64,000 nucleotides of DNA from Pasteurella atlantica (GTDB taxonomy: Bacteria > Pseudomonadota > Gammaproteobacteria > Enterobacterales > Pasteurellaceae). The position numbers and the translations under genes are program-made. The notes beneath the pieces are model-generated. The model was not told the DNA's origin, did not search any database, and saw only the letters and a program-made list of their open reading frames with translations. The DNA lies in assembly GCF_963693435.1 (NCBI RefSeq), contig NZ_OY856306.1:1860001-1924000 (forward strand), in the 5' to 3' direction. Below are positions 40,088-49,528 of this stretch, piece by piece (positions within the stretch are counted from its first letter, which is position 1; every line of letters begins with the position of its first letter).

Positions 40088-40405
40088 TTAAATTTTACTT
40101 TGCATAAGATTTGCAATTTCTTCAGCTTTTGAGCCGATGATAATTTGCAAACCTTTATCACCTACTTTTACATTACCTTTAGAACCTAATTTAGTTAATT
40201 CTTCTTTATTAACTAAACTTCTGTCATTTAAGGTTAAACGTAATCGAGTAATACAAAACTCAATATTCTCAATATTCGCTTTTCCACCTACCGCATCAAT
40301 AAATTTTGATGCTTTCTCATCTAAAGATAATGCCGAATAATTATTTTCATCTGTTGCTTTTTTTGAACAACAACAAAGATTTTTTAAAGAATCTAAAATG
40401 CCCAT
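40088..40405 (-). CDS. Orphan glucose-family PTS EIIB protein
   Basis: This 105-residue single EIIB domain carries the phosphorylated Cys in FCITRLRLTL (C51), SLVNKEELTKLGSKGNVKVGDKGLQIIIG and a short tail. An N-terminal stretch NLCCCSKK adds three adjacent Cys. In the PTS, EIIB passes phosphate from EIIA to the sugar on EIIC. No EIIA or EIIC gene is adjacent, so it may serve a remote permease or be regulatory. Flanked by its own terminator and a separate tal unit. Confidence 0.85.
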   Translation of the reverse strand: MGILDSLKNLCCCSKKATDENNYSALSLDEKASKFIDAVGGKANIENIEFCITRLRLTLNDRSLVNKEELTKLGSKGNVKVGDKGLQIIIGSKAEEIANLMQSKI

Positions 40406-40518
40406 TTTTACTCCTTAGTAAAAGATACTCAAATAAAATTAACCGTATTATTGTGCGTTGATAAAAAGAATGTTTAAACATCTTTATTAGGTTACGTATT
40501 ATACGCTTTTTATAAAAA

Positions 40519-40540
40519 ATGCGAACAATTATGCTCGCAT
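40519..40540 (-). terminator. Terminator of tal
   Basis: ATGCGA and TCGCAT pair around a 10-base loop with A/T runs on both sides, 24 bases after the stop. Confidence 0.75.
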
Positions 40541-40563
40541 TTTTTTATCAAAAGAAGTAAAAA

Positions 40564-41514
40564 TTATAATTTTTCAATTAACATCGCTTCTAATTTTTCA
40601 GTATCTACGGCAAATTTACGGATACCTTCTGCCAATTTTTCAACTGCCATTGGATCTTGGTTATGCTCCCAGTAGAACTCTGCTTCTGTCATTGGCGTTG
40701 GACGAGCTTTGATTTCGCCTTTGTATTCTAATTTACGAGGTAACTGTGCATTTGCTTCACTTAATTCTTTTAATAAGCCTGGTGCGATAGTTAAACGATC
40801 ACAACCTGCTAATTCAGTGATTTCGCCAATATTACGGAAACTTGCACCCATAACAACAGTGTTATAGCCGTGTTCTTTGTAATAGTTGTAAATTGAAGTA
40901 ACAGAAACTACACCTGGATCTTCTGCTGGTGTATATTCTTTTTGGTCTGAATTTGCTTTGTACCAGTCTAAGATACGTCCAACGAAAGGCGAGATTAAGT
41001 ATGCACCTGCTTCCGCACACGCACGAGCTTGTGCTTGTGAGAATAATAACGTTAAGTTACAGTTAATCCCTTCTTTTTCTAACACTTCTGCTGCTTTGAT
41101 ACCTTGCCAAGTTGAAGCAACTTTGATTAAGATACGGTCATTGCTGATGCCTGCTTCGTTGTATAAACGGATAAGTTTGCGTGCTTTTTCAATAGTTTTT
41201 TGAGTATCGTAAGAAAGACGAGCGTCCACTTCTGTTGAAATACGTCCTTTTACTACTTTTAAGATTTCTAAACCGATATTTACTGCCAATTTATCTTCTG
41301 CATCAATCAGTTGTTGTGCTTTATCATCGCTTTGTGCTTTTGCGTAAGCCACTGCATCATCAATAAGTGGTGCATATTGTGGTAATGCTGATGCACTTAA
41401 AATTAACGATGGGTTTGTAGTTGCATCTTCTGGTTGATACATTTTAATTGCTTCAATGTCGCCTGTATCCGCTACTACAACGGTCATCTCTCTTAAATTG
41501 TCTAATTGACTCAT
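40564..41514 (-). CDS. tal: Transaldolase
   Basis: This 316-residue class I aldolase-fold enzyme has the Schiff-base lysine in [17 protein letters not shown], plus DATTNPSL and FGASFR-type ([11 protein letters not shown]) motifs. It exchanges a dihydroxyacetone unit between sedoheptulose-7-P and glyceraldehyde-3-P in the pentose phosphate pathway. It is a stand-alone unit between two terminators. Confidence 0.96.
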   Translation of the reverse strand: MSQLDNLREMTVVVADTGDIEAIKMYQPEDATTNPSLILSASALPQYAPLIDDAVAYAKAQSDDKAQQLIDAEDKLAVNIGLEILKVVKGRISTEVDARLSYDTQKTIEKARKLIRLYNEAGISNDRILIKVASTWQGIKAAEVLEKEGINCNLTLLFSQAQARACAEAGAYLISPFVGRILDWYKANSDQKEYTPAEDPGVVSVTSIYNYYKEHGYNTVVMGASFRNIGEITELAGCDRLTIAPGLLKELSEANAQLPRKLEYKGEIKARPTPMTEAEFYWEHNQDPMAVEKLAEGIRKFAVDTEKLEAMLIEKL

Positions 41515-41540
41515 TCTTAAATTCTCCTGTGAATGTGAAT

Positions 41541-41557
41541 ATACTATATTATAGTAT
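41541..41557. promoter_or_regulatory. Perfect palindrome in the tal leader
   Basis: ATACTATATTATAGTAT is an 8-1-8 palindrome 27 bases upstream of the tal start. It may be an operator, a leader hairpin or overlap the -10 region. No regulator is known to me for it. Confidence 0.35.
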
Positions 41558-41728
41558 GTATATAATACAGCAATCTACTGAAAAATGGATCGTAATTTTG
41601 TGATAAATTTCACAAATAGGTATTTCCGTTCGGTTATATTAAATATTTTATAAAAATCATTTCCCTTGAAAAATGATATTATGACACTATCTATGTAATC
41701 AGATTACTTTATCAAATAAGGATTACCT

Positions 41729-42187
41729 ATGTTTGCAATGCGTTTCTTTTTAATTTTCTTTTTATATATCTATTGTGAAATTTCATTATTAGTCGCAATT
41801 GGTTCAAATACGAGTGTGTTATTTTTAATTTTATTGATGATTTTTATTTCAGCCGCTGGCTTATGGTTAATCCGCTTGCGTGGGCTTGCGACACTCTTTT
41901 CTATCCGCCAACAATTAGCACAAGGACAAATCCCCCAAGATGCCGTAATTTCTTCAGTGCAATATGCCATTGCAGGGATTTTATTAGTTATTCCGGGATT
42001 TTTAAGTGATATTTTAGCGATTTTATTACTTTTACCTTTTACTAGAACTATAATTACCACTTATCTGTTAAACTATTTTTCAACACGAGTAAAATTTAAT
42101 ACCCAATATTCACAAAGCTTTTCACAATCAGAGACATTTGAGGCTGATTTTGAGCGTAAACAAGATGAAGATAAATGGGTCAAGTAG
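41729..42187 (+). CDS. fxsA: FxsA-family membrane protein
   Basis: This 152-residue protein has four hydrophobic segments: the family N-terminus [20 protein letters not shown], a loop [24 protein letters not shown], and [26 protein letters not shown]. coli FxsA relieves phage F exclusion of T7 when overexpressed; its normal role is unknown. AAGGATTACCT precedes the ATG. Its stop is 10 bases before gpsA. Confidence 0.88.
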   Translation: MFAMRFFLIFFLYIYCEISLLVAIGSNTSVLFLILLMIFISAAGLWLIRLRGLATLFSIRQQLAQGQIPQDAVISSVQYAIAGILLVIPGFLSDILAILLLLPFTRTIITTYLLNYFSTRVKFNTQYSQSFSQSETFEADFERKQDEDKWVK

Positions 42188-42197
42188 GAATATTATA

Positions 42198-43223
42198 ATG
42201 AAAAAATCACTTTATTCTGCACCGATTGCGGTATTAGGGGCAGGTTCTTATGGCACATCATTAGCTATTGCACTTTCTCAACAAGGTGAAAAGTCCTATT
42301 TATGGGGACATTCACCACATAAAATACAAAAAATGCAACAAGAGAGAAAAAATCAAGAATTTTTACCCGATGTTGCTTTTCCTGAAAGTTTAATTTTAGA
42401 GAGTGATTTGGAAAAAGTATTAAGTAACGTAAAAGATATTTTGATTGTTGTACCCAGTCACGTATTTAATGATGTGCTCTTAAAAATTAAGCCCTTTATT
42501 CAAGATGATCATCGTATTATGTGGGCAACTAAAGGTTTAGAACATAATACCGGGCGATTATTGCATTGTGTCGTAAATGAAGTTTTAGGTGAAGATCACG
42601 CACTAGCGGTACTTTCTGGTCCAACTTTTGCAAAAGAATTAGCCGCAGGCTTACCAACCGCTATTTCCCTTGCTTCAACGGATATCCAATTTGCAGAAGA
42701 AATGCAACAACGTATTCACTGCTCAAAAGCTTTCCGTGTTTATCTTAATAGTGATATGGTTGCCGTACAACTAGGAGGAGCCATTAAAAATGTCATTGCT
42801 ATTGGAGCAGGGCTTTCTGATGGCTTAGGATTTGGTGCTAATGCAAGAACAGCATTAATTACACGAGGAATTGCAGAAATTAGTCAATTATGTGTAGCGT
42901 TAGGAGGCAATCCAACCAGTCTAATGGGAATGGCAGGAATTGGTGATTTAATGCTTACTTGTACCGATAATCAGTCTCGTAATCGTCGTTTTGGATTAAT
43001 GGTTGGACAAGGTAAAAGTGTTGATGAAGCAATGAATGAAATAGGACAAGTGGTTGAAGGATACTATAATACTAGAGAAGCCTATTTATTAGCACAAAAA
43101 CACAATATTGAAATGCCAATTGTAGAGCAACTTTATCAGATGTTATTTCGTGGGCAAGATACTAAAGCTCATATCCGAAAAGGGGTTTCGTCATTATTAG
43201 GGCGTGAACGAAAAGTTGAATAA
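42198..43223 (+). CDS. gpsA: Glycerol-3-phosphate dehydrogenase [NAD(P)+]
   Basis: The start at 42198 ([23 protein letters not shown]) has AGGA 8 bases upstream; an earlier in-frame ATG lies inside fxsA. The 341-residue enzyme reduces DHAP to sn-glycerol-3-P for phospholipid synthesis. Motifs are [34 protein letters not shown] and the catalytic Lys region [18 protein letters not shown]. It likely forms an operon with fxsA and cysE. Confidence 0.95.
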   Translation: MKKSLYSAPIAVLGAGSYGTSLAIALSQQGEKSYLWGHSPHKIQKMQQERKNQEFLPDVAFPESLILESDLEKVLSNVKDILIVVPSHVFNDVLLKIKPFIQDDHRIMWATKGLEHNTGRLLHCVVNEVLGEDHALAVLSGPTFAKELAAGLPTAISLASTDIQFAEEMQQRIHCSKAFRVYLNSDMVAVQLGGAIKNVIAIGAGLSDGLGFGANARTALITRGIAEISQLCVALGGNPTSLMGMAGIGDLMLTCTDNQSRNRRFGLMVGQGKSVDEAMNEIGQVVEGYYNTREAYLLAQKHNIEMPIVEQLYQMLFRGQDTKAHIRKGVSSLLGRERKVE

Positions 43224-43239
43224 TGAGGACGAACAAATA

Positions 43240-44031
43240 ATGACACAACAACCAGAACAATTATGGAATGATATTCATCAAGAAGTGAAATCTCTTGCTG
43301 AACAAGAGCCAATGCTAGCAAGTTTTTTTCATTCTACGATTTTAAAACATAATCATTTAGGCGATGCGTTGAGCTATATTCTAGCCAATAAATTAGCCAA
43401 TGCGATTATGCCTGCTATTGCATTAAAAGAGATTATTGAAGAGGCCTATCAAGTCGATCCGCAAATCATTGATAGTGCCGCACAGGATTTATTAGCCGTA
43501 AAAACACGTGATCCAGCTGTTGAATTATTAAGCACGCCATTACTTTATTTAAAAGGCTTTCACGCCTTACAAAGCTATCGTGTGACTCATTATTTATGGC
43601 AACAGGGTCGCTACACCTTAGCGATTTATTTACAAAATGAAATTTCTGTCGCTTTTGATGTGGATATTCACCCCGCTGCTAAAATTGGTTGTGGCATAAT
43701 GCTTGATCATGCCACAGGCATTGTCGTTGGTGAGACATCTGTGATTGAAAATGATGTATCCATTTTACAAGGCGTGACACTTGGGGGAACGGGCAAAGAA
43801 ACAGGTGATCGTCATCCTAAAATACGAAAAGGCGTGATGATTGGTGCAGGAGCAAAAATCTTAGGTAATATTGAAATTGGCAAATATGCTAAAATTGGTG
43901 CAAATTCTGTGGTATTACGAGCAGTGTCAGAAAACACGACTGTTGCAGGTGTTCCTGCCAAACTAATTAGCCACTCGCAATCTCAAAAACCTGCATTTGA
44001 TATGAACCAAGATTTTCAATCTGTGATTTAG
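43240..44031 (+). CDS. cysE: Serine O-acetyltransferase
   Basis: The start at 43240 (MTQQPEQLWND) is chosen for GAGGA 10 bases upstream. The 263-residue enzyme has an N-terminal helical domain and a left-handed beta-helix of hexapeptide repeats (IGCGIMLDHATGIVVGETSVI, GVTLGGTGKETGDRHPKI, IGAGAKILGNIEIGKYAKIGANSVV). It makes O-acetylserine for cysteine synthesis. The C-terminus ends in Ile (QSVI), as needed for binding CysK. Confidence 0.95.
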   Translation: MTQQPEQLWNDIHQEVKSLAEQEPMLASFFHSTILKHNHLGDALSYILANKLANAIMPAIALKEIIEEAYQVDPQIIDSAAQDLLAVKTRDPAVELLSTPLLYLKGFHALQSYRVTHYLWQQGRYTLAIYLQNEISVAFDVDIHPAAKIGCGIMLDHATGIVVGETSVIENDVSILQGVTLGGTGKETGDRHPKIRKGVMIGAGAKILGNIEIGKYAKIGANSVVLRAVSENTTVAGVPAKLISHSQSQKPAFDMNQDFQSVI

Positions 44032-44100
44032 TAAAATTAGATGATTAACTTTATTGATTATCCCAACTTATTACTGAATTCTTATCTAATACTAGAATAA

Positions 44101-44172
44101 GTAAGCGGTCACTTCACAGGATAAATTTGCAAAAAAAAACTATCCCCAAAAGTTGAATTTAACTTTTGAGGT
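44101..44172 (+). terminator. Uptake signal and hairpins between cysE and kdsD
   Basis: TAAGCGGTCAC (44101) is followed by AAATTTGCAAAAAA between GGATA and TATCC, then CCAAAAGTTGAATTTAACTTTTGAGG (44146-44172, split arms CCAAAAGTT/AACTTTTGAGG). The flanking genes converge, so this probably stops both transcripts. Confidence 0.5.
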
Positions 44173-44202
44173 TAGTTATCTGTTATTAACAAATATAAAA
44201 AC

Positions 44203-45138
44203 CTAACTAGAAAACTCCAATAACCCTGAAACTTTCCCCTCTTTATTTACTGCGATTAAAGAGTGGATTTTATGCTGTTTCATATAGGTTTCAGCTTTCG
44301 CTAAAAACTCTGTTTCCAAAATGACTTTTGGCGAACAAGTCATTAAATCACCTGCTGTTTTCAACAAACTGTCAGCACCATATTTAGCTAAAGCTCGGCG
44401 CACATCACCATCAGTGATAATACCTTGTAATTTTTCATCTTGCATTACAATTGCCACCCCCATTCGCCCTTCATTCATAATGGATAAACAATCCGCAAAA
44501 GTGGTTTGAATATTGGCAAGAGGTAACTTAGTTTGCATCACATCTTTTACTCGACAAAGTAATTTACGTCCTAAGCTACCACCAGGATGGAAACGTGCGA
44601 AATCTTCTGCTTTGAAATCTCTTGCACGAATAAGTGCAATTGCTAAGGCATCGCCTAATGCCATTGTAACTAAGGTAGAGGTAGTAGGTGCTAAATTATT
44701 GGGGCAGGCTTCTTTATCTATACTAATATCAAGTACCAAATCAGAATGTTTCGCTAAGGTTGAATTTAAGTTTCCTGTCACTGCAATAATTTTATTTCCA
44801 AATCCTTTTAAACTTGGGATCAGTTTATTTACATCATCGGTTTCACCACTATTGGAAATTAAAATAACGATATCAATGGGTTTTAACATTCCTAAATCAC
44901 CGTGGAACGCTTCGGTTGGATGTAAGAAAAAACTAGGGGTGCCTGTTGAAGCAAAGGTTGCCACCATTTTTTTTCCCACTAAACCTGATTTACCAATTCC
45001 ACCAACCACCAAACGCCCTTCACAATTTAAGATCATTTCGACGGCTTTAGCAAACGTTGGTTCAATATTTGCATTTAATCGTGTAATCGCTTGAATATAA
45101 AGAGAAAGGGTTTCATTTGCAATAGATAAATAATTCAT
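44203..45138 (-). CDS. kdsD: D-arabinose-5-phosphate isomerase
   Basis: This 311-residue protein has an N-terminal SIS domain (GRLVVGGIGKSGLVGKKMVATFASTGTPSFFLHPTEAFHGDLG) and two C-terminal CBS domains. It converts ribulose-5-P to arabinose-5-P, the first step of Kdo synthesis, and so feeds the WaaA step encoded elsewhere in the window. It lies downstream of pal on the same strand but is separated by a terminator. Confidence 0.93.
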   Translation of the reverse strand: MNYLSIANETLSLYIQAITRLNANIEPTFAKAVEMILNCEGRLVVGGIGKSGLVGKKMVATFASTGTPSFFLHPTEAFHGDLGMLKPIDIVILISNSGETDDVNKLIPSLKGFGNKIIAVTGNLNSTLAKHSDLVLDISIDKEACPNNLAPTTSTLVTMALGDALAIALIRARDFKAEDFARFHPGGSLGRKLLCRVKDVMQTKLPLANIQTTFADCLSIMNEGRMGVAIVMQDEKLQGIITDGDVRRALAKYGADSLLKTAGDLMTCSPKVILETEFLAKAETYMKQHKIHSLIAVNKEGKVSGLLEFSS

Positions 45139-45151
45139 AACTTACCTTACT

Positions 45152-45180
45152 AAAAAACCCTGATATTAAGAGCATCAGGG
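45152..45180 (-). terminator. Terminator of the tol-pal operon
   Basis: CCCTGAT (45158-45164) and ATCAGGG (45174-45180) form the stem. On the minus strand it is followed by TTTTTT, 28 bases after pal. Confidence 0.85.
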
Positions 45181-45207
45181 CTTTGGAATTAATAACTTTA
45201 CTAAAAA

Positions 45208-45663
45208 TTAGTATGCAAGCACTGCACGACGATTTTTAGCATAATCTGCTTCCGAATGACCTAATACTGCAGGTTTTTCTTCACCATAAGAAACAGTTGA
45301 AAGTTGAGAAGAGCTCACACCTCTTGCAGTTAAATAGTTTTGTACTGCATCTGCTCGACGTTGACCCAAAGCAATATTATACTCTGGTGTGCCACGCTCA
45401 TCAGCATGCCCTTCAATTGCAACTCTTGTATTTCTATTTGCATTTAAGAATGCTGAATGTCCATCAAGAATAGATTGATATTCACCTTCAACTTGATAGC
45501 TATCAAAACCAAAATAAACAGTATTATAACGTTGTTGAAGCTCTTGAGCTGTCATACCACCATACACTGCTGTAGTATCTACTTTTGTAGAATTAGAGCT
45601 AGAACAAGCTGCTAATACAAAAACAGGTGTTGCGATCATTAAAATTTTAGCAATTTTTTTCAT
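45208..45663 (-). CDS. pal: Peptidoglycan-associated lipoprotein
   Basis: This 151-residue protein has a lipobox LAACSS (lipidated Cys at 20) and an OmpA-like domain with [13 protein letters not shown] and [23 protein letters not shown], including the DAP-binding Asp/Arg. Pal tethers the outer membrane to murein and cycles with TolB. It is the last gene of the ybgC-tolQRAB-pal cluster. Related to P6 of Haemophilus. Confidence 0.96.
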   Translation of the reverse strand: MKKIAKILMIATPVFVLAACSSSNSTKVDTTAVYGGMTAQELQQRYNTVYFGFDSYQVEGEYQSILDGHSAFLNANRNTRVAIEGHADERGTPEYNIALGQRRADAVQNYLTARGVSSSQLSTVSYGEEKPAVLGHSEADYAKNRRAVLAY

Positions 45664-45684
45664 TGAGATTTCTCCTCAAAATTA

Positions 45685-46974
45685 TTATTTAGTTAAATAC
45701 GGAGACCAAGCAGGAAACTTATATTGCCCCCCCACTCCTGGCAGGCTCGCTTTAAAACGACCATCTGCTGAAACTAATTGTAGCACTTTGTTCATCCCTT
45801 TGGTAGAGCTGTAAATGATCATTGTTCCATTTGGTGAAATGCTTGGTGTTTCATCTAAAAATGTGGAACTTAATATTTCAGTATTCCCAGTGATTAAATC
45901 TTTTTTCATAATTTTATCACCAGAGATCATAATTAAATACTTCCCATCCGACGATATTTTCGCATTATAACTTCCACTCCCTCCAATCACGGAAACATTA
46001 CCTCCAAATACATCCATTTGATACACCTGTGGTGTACCTGAACGATCTGAAGTGAATACAATTGAGTTACTATCTGGTGACCAACTTGGCTCGGTATTAT
46101 TACCTGCATTATGAGTTAATTGTACAGCGTGGCTATTATGAATATTTTTTACATAAATATTTAATACACCATCTCGATTAGAAGCAAACGCAATTTTTGA
46201 ACCATCTGGTGAGAATGCAGGGGCTCCATTATGCCCTTTGTAGGCAGCTAAGATACTACGCTTTTTACTATTTAAATTATGTAACACTAATAACGATTTA
46301 CGATTTTCAAAAGTTACATAAGCAAGTGCATTACCATCAGGTGACCACGTTGGAGACATTAATGGTTCTCGGCTATTTACAACAGTAAATGCGTTATGCC
46401 CATCGTAATCTGCCACTCGTAACTGGTAAGCACCAACACCTTTTTGCACTACATAAGCAATTTTGGTTCTAAATGCCCCCTTTATTTGAGTCAATTTTTC
46501 AAAAATTTCATCACTAAGAGTATGTGCTGCAAGACGAAGTTGTGTTTTAGGAACATTAAAAGATCCTTGTGCAATCACATTTCCTACCATACCAGAAACA
46601 CCTAAGGTATCAATAAGTTGGTAAGCAACATTATAACCACTTCCAGATGTAACAATTTGCCCTATTACAATATTATCCAAACCAAGATCTGCCCACTGCT
46701 CAGCATTCACTTCAAAAGACGACGTAGGATTTGATGGCATTCTTGCTCGTGACAATGGTGTAAATTTACCACTATTACGTAAATCATCTGAAATAATTTG
46801 AGCAACATCTTCAGGTACATTCTCTGTAACCTTAAAAGGGATAACCGCGATGGGTTGTGCCATTTCGACTCCCTCGTCAATGGCAATACGAACGTCGTCA
46901 TCTGCCATTATATTATTTGAAAATAATAGGCAAAAAATTGTTATAATGCCTTTGAAACGAAACATAAATTTCAT
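45685..46974 (-). CDS. tolB: Tol-Pal system protein TolB
   Basis: This 429-residue periplasmic protein has a signal peptide ending near NNIMA, an N-terminal alpha/beta domain and a six-bladed beta-propeller with repeated SPTWSPDGNALAYVTF-like, PAFSPDGSKIAFASNRDG and PSWSPDSNSIVFTSDRSG blades. TolB binds Pal and is released by TolA. The start at 46974 has GAGG 7 bases upstream. Confidence 0.95.
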   Translation of the reverse strand: MKFMFRFKGIITIFCLLFSNNIMADDDVRIAIDEGVEMAQPIAVIPFKVTENVPEDVAQIISDDLRNSGKFTPLSRARMPSNPTSSFEVNAEQWADLGLDNIVIGQIVTSGSGYNVAYQLIDTLGVSGMVGNVIAQGSFNVPKTQLRLAAHTLSDEIFEKLTQIKGAFRTKIAYVVQKGVGAYQLRVADYDGHNAFTVVNSREPLMSPTWSPDGNALAYVTFENRKSLLVLHNLNSKKRSILAAYKGHNGAPAFSPDGSKIAFASNRDGVLNIYVKNIHNSHAVQLTHNAGNNTEPSWSPDSNSIVFTSDRSGTPQVYQMDVFGGNVSVIGGSGSYNAKISSDGKYLIMISGDKIMKKDLITGNTEILSSTFLDETPSISPNGTMIIYSSTKGMNKVLQLVSADGRFKASLPGVGGQYKFPAWSPYLTK

Positions 46975-46993
46975 CTACAAACCTCTTAATTAA

Positions 46994-48289
46994 TTATTCT
47001 ACTTTTAAACTAAAGTCTAAAATAGGTGATTGATACAGCTGATACACTTCATCTGATGGGGGTTTTGGCATTTTTCGTATTGCACGAATTGTTCTAACCG
47101 CCGCTTCACATACTTCAGTATCTCCATTTAATACTTGATGTTTATTAATGCGACCATCACGCTCTAAATAAATCTTAACACTGCACTGCTTTGATGCAAA
47201 ATTGGGTTCAGTTCTATAACGGGATTGAATTAAACGCTTAATTCTTTGCCCATATCTAGCCCCAGAGATAGAACCTTTTCCTATTCCCTTCTTACCACCA
47301 ATGCCTTCAGAACCTTTTTTCTCTATTCTTCCACCACTTAAAAAATCATTTAATGCTTTATTTTTTTTCCGTTGTTCAGCTTTGCGTTTCTCTTCTTCTG
47401 CCTTTCTTTTTTCTTCTAAACGCTTTTGTTCTGCTAGTCGTCTTTGCTTTTCTTTACGTTTTTTTTCAGCACGTCTTTTTTGCTCTTCTAATTTCTTTTG
47501 TTTCGCAAGACGTTCTTGTTCCAGTTTTTTCTGTTCTTCTAATTTCTTTTGTTCCGCAAGACGCACTTGCTCAAGTCTTTTCTGCTCTTCTAATTTCTTT
47601 TGTTCCGCAAGACGTTCTTGTTCCAGTCTTTTCTGCTCTTCTAATTTCTTTTGTTCTGCAAGACGTTCTTGTTCCAGTCTTTTCTGCTCTTCTAATTTCT
47701 TTTGTTCTGCAAGACGTTCTTGTTCCAGTCTTTTCTGCTCTTCTAATTTCTTTTGTTCCGCAAGACGCTCTTGCTCAAGTCTTTTCTGCTCTTCTAATTT
47801 CTTTTGTTCCGCAAGACGCTCTTGCTCAAGTCTTTTCTGCTCTTCTAATTTCTTTTGTTCCGCAAGACGTTCTTGTTCCAGTCTTTTCTGCTCTTCTAAT
47901 TTCTTTTGTTCCGCAAGACGTTCTTGTGCCAGTCTTTTCTGCTCTTCTAATTTATTTTGTTCCGCAAGACGTTCTTGTTCCAGTTTTTTCTGCTCTTCTA
48001 ATTTCTTTTGTTCCGCAAGATGTTCTTGTTCCAGTCTTTTCTGCTCTTCTAATTTCTTTTGTTCCGCAAGATGTTCTTGTTTAGCTTGTTCTAGTTTTTT
48101 ATATTCTTCTGTAACCTGTTGAGTATCCACCATTACTGCATTTAATACATCACTATCTCCACCACTTCCACCTTCTGAAGGTAAAATTTTAGTGGACTTA
48201 GAAGCAAAAAAGAATAGTCCAATCAAGGCGATATGAAATATCACTGATACAATTATTGCAATACCTAATTTACTACGTTGATCTCTCAC
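46994..48289 (-). CDS. tolA: TolA with an expanded, highly regular coiled-coil domain
   Basis: This 431-residue protein has domain I, an N-terminal membrane anchor (LGIAIIVSVIFHIALIGLFFFA). Domain II is a long helix built from 12 near-identical 17-residue repeats (LEQERLAEQKKLEEQKR) followed by basic/acidic repeats. Domain III, from about residue 330, has CSVKIYLERDGRINKH and ILDFSLKVE. TolA spans the periplasm and links TolQR energy to TolB-Pal. The repeat block is unusually uniform at DNA level. Confidence 0.94.
   Translation of the reverse strand: MRDQRSKLGIAIIVSVIFHIALIGLFFFASKSTKILPSEGGSGGDSDVLNAVMVDTQQVTEEYKKLEQAKQEHLAEQKKLEEQKRLEQEHLAEQKKLEEQKKLEQERLAEQNKLEEQKRLAQERLAEQKKLEEQKRLEQERLAEQKKLEEQKRLEQERLAEQKKLEEQKRLEQERLAEQKKLEEQKRLEQERLAEQKKLEEQKRLEQERLAEQKKLEEQKRLEQERLAEQKKLEEQKRLEQVRLAEQKKLEEQKKLEQERLAKQKKLEEQKRRAEKKRKEKQRRLAEQKRLEEKRKAEEEKRKAEQRKKNKALNDFLSGGRIEKKGSEGIGGKKGIGKGSISGARYGQRIKRLIQSRYRTEPNFASKQCSVKIYLERDGRINKHQVLNGDTEVCEAAVRTIRAIRKMPKPPSDEVYQLYQSPILDFSLKVE
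47484..48095 (-). repeat. Twelve tandem 51-bp repeats in tolA
   Basis: GCAAGACG-type anchors recur every 51 bases from about 47504 to 48067, twelve times. The six central units are identical in protein and nearly so in DNA. The outer units vary (EHLAEQ, LAQER, LEQVR, LAKQ). The frame is kept whatever the copy number. Confidence 0.92.
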
Positions 48290-48306
48290 TTCTTCGTTCC
48301 TGCTTA

Positions 48307-48747
48307 TTATTTACTCGAAGTCATTAAGCCTACGGTTTTTATACCCGCATCCTTTAATAAAGCAATACCCTTTATAATTTCTTCATAGGGTACATTTTTC
48401 TCTCCAGCTACCAAAAATAGTGTTTTATTATCTTTTTGAAAAGCTTGTGCTGAAAATGCAATCACACTTTGTTCTGTCAATAATTGTTCATTATCAACAT
48501 CAATAAAATCACCCTCAATTTTTAACTTATATAAGCCCACACCTTCTACTTGTAAAATAACAGGTTTTTTATTTTCGTTAGTTACTGATTGACTATATTT
48601 ATCCGTAGGCAATTCAACTTCCACACTCTGACTGATAACAGGAGCAGTTGCCATAAAAATTAATAGTAATACAAGTAACACATCTAAAAATGGAACAATA
48701 TTGATCTCAGATTTAACATTATTACGATGACGACGACGGTAAGACAT
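48307..48747 (-). CDS. tolR: TolR
   Basis: The start at 48747 (MSYRRRHRNNVKSEINIVPFLDV) has AGGAAG just before it; the frame extends 18 codons upstream without support. The 146-residue ExbD/TolR protein has one transmembrane helix (VLLVLLLIFMATAPVI) with the conserved Asp in PFLDVLL used for proton flow. It forms the stator complex with TolQ. Confidence 0.94.
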   Translation of the reverse strand: MSYRRRHRNNVKSEINIVPFLDVLLVLLLIFMATAPVISQSVEVELPTDKYSQSVTNENKKPVILQVEGVGLYKLKIEGDFIDVDNEQLLTEQSVIAFSAQAFQKDNKTLFLVAGEKNVPYEEIIKGIALLKDAGIKTVGLMTSSK

Positions 48748-48772
48748 ATCTTCCTCAAATATATAAACTAAT

Positions 48773-48825
48773 AGCGGTAACTTTATATCAAAAATTTGCA
48801 AATTTTTGTGTATATCATACCGCTT
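48773..48825. repeat. Paired uptake-signal hairpin inside the tol operon
   Basis: AGCGGT (48773) and ACCGCTT (48819-48825) flank the perfect palindrome AAAAATTTGCAAATTTTT (48790-48807) in the 83-base gap between tolQ and tolR. All other tol genes are closely spaced. It may lower downstream expression or stabilise the tolQ message. Confidence 0.65.
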
Positions 48826-48830
48826 GAATT

Positions 48831-49511
48831 CTATTTCTTAGTAAAAACTTGGCGATGTAAAATAGTAGTAAATTCATCAATAAAATTGATGTAACTTTGT
48901 TCCAATTTATTTAATTTTACATTCAAGCGGTTATAAGCCATTACTGCTGGAATAGCCGCAAACAAACCGATGGCAGTTGCAATCAATGCTTCTGCGATAC
49001 CTGGTGCCACAGATTGTAATGTTGCTTGTTTAACCGCACTTAATCCCATAAAGGAGTGCATAATTCCCCAAACAGTGCCAAATAATCCAATATAAGGACT
49101 CACGGAACCTACTGTACCTAAAAAAGGGATATAGCTTTCTAATTTTTCTAATTCACGGTTAAGAGCTAAATTCATTGCTCGACTAGTACCTTGAATAATT
49201 GATTCAGGGGAATCTGCATTCGCTTGCTGTAAACGGGTAAATTCTTTAAATCCAACATAAAAAATTTGCTCAGTTCCATTGAGTGAATCTCGACGATTAT
49301 CAAGTCCTTCGTGTAATCGAGTTAGATCCTCACCTGACCAAAAGCGGTTTTCAAAAGCAATAGAATACTTTCTTGCTTTACTTAGAAGGTGACTACGACT
49401 AAAAATAACTGCCCAAGATACTACTGAGAATAGCATCAAAATCACAATGACCACTTTTACAACAATACTGGCTTCTAAAAAAAGTGAAATAAAATTAAAA
49501 TCCATTGACAT
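48831..49511 (-). CDS. tolQ: TolQ
   Basis: This 226-residue ExbB/TolQ-family protein has three membrane helices ([58 protein letters not shown]). It forms the proton channel of the Tol motor with TolR. GGAG lies 9 bases before the ATG at 49511. Second gene of the cluster. Confidence 0.95.
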   Translation of the reverse strand: MSMDFNFISLFLEASIVVKVVIVILMLFSVVSWAVIFSRSHLLSKARKYSIAFENRFWSGEDLTRLHEGLDNRRDSLNGTEQIFYVGFKEFTRLQQANADSPESIIQGTSRAMNLALNRELEKLESYIPFLGTVGSVSPYIGLFGTVWGIMHSFMGLSAVKQATLQSVAPGIAEALIATAIGLFAAIPAVMAYNRLNVKLNKLEQSYINFIDEFTTILHRQVFTKK

Positions 49512-49528
49512 TTACGACAACTCCAAGA

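Noticed and set aside
47301-48122. Two long plus-strand frames (up to 273 codons, Cys/Ser/Phe-rich) opposite tolA
   Set aside because: The 51-bp period keeps other frames open by chance. The low-complexity translation and missing initiation signals mark them as shadows.
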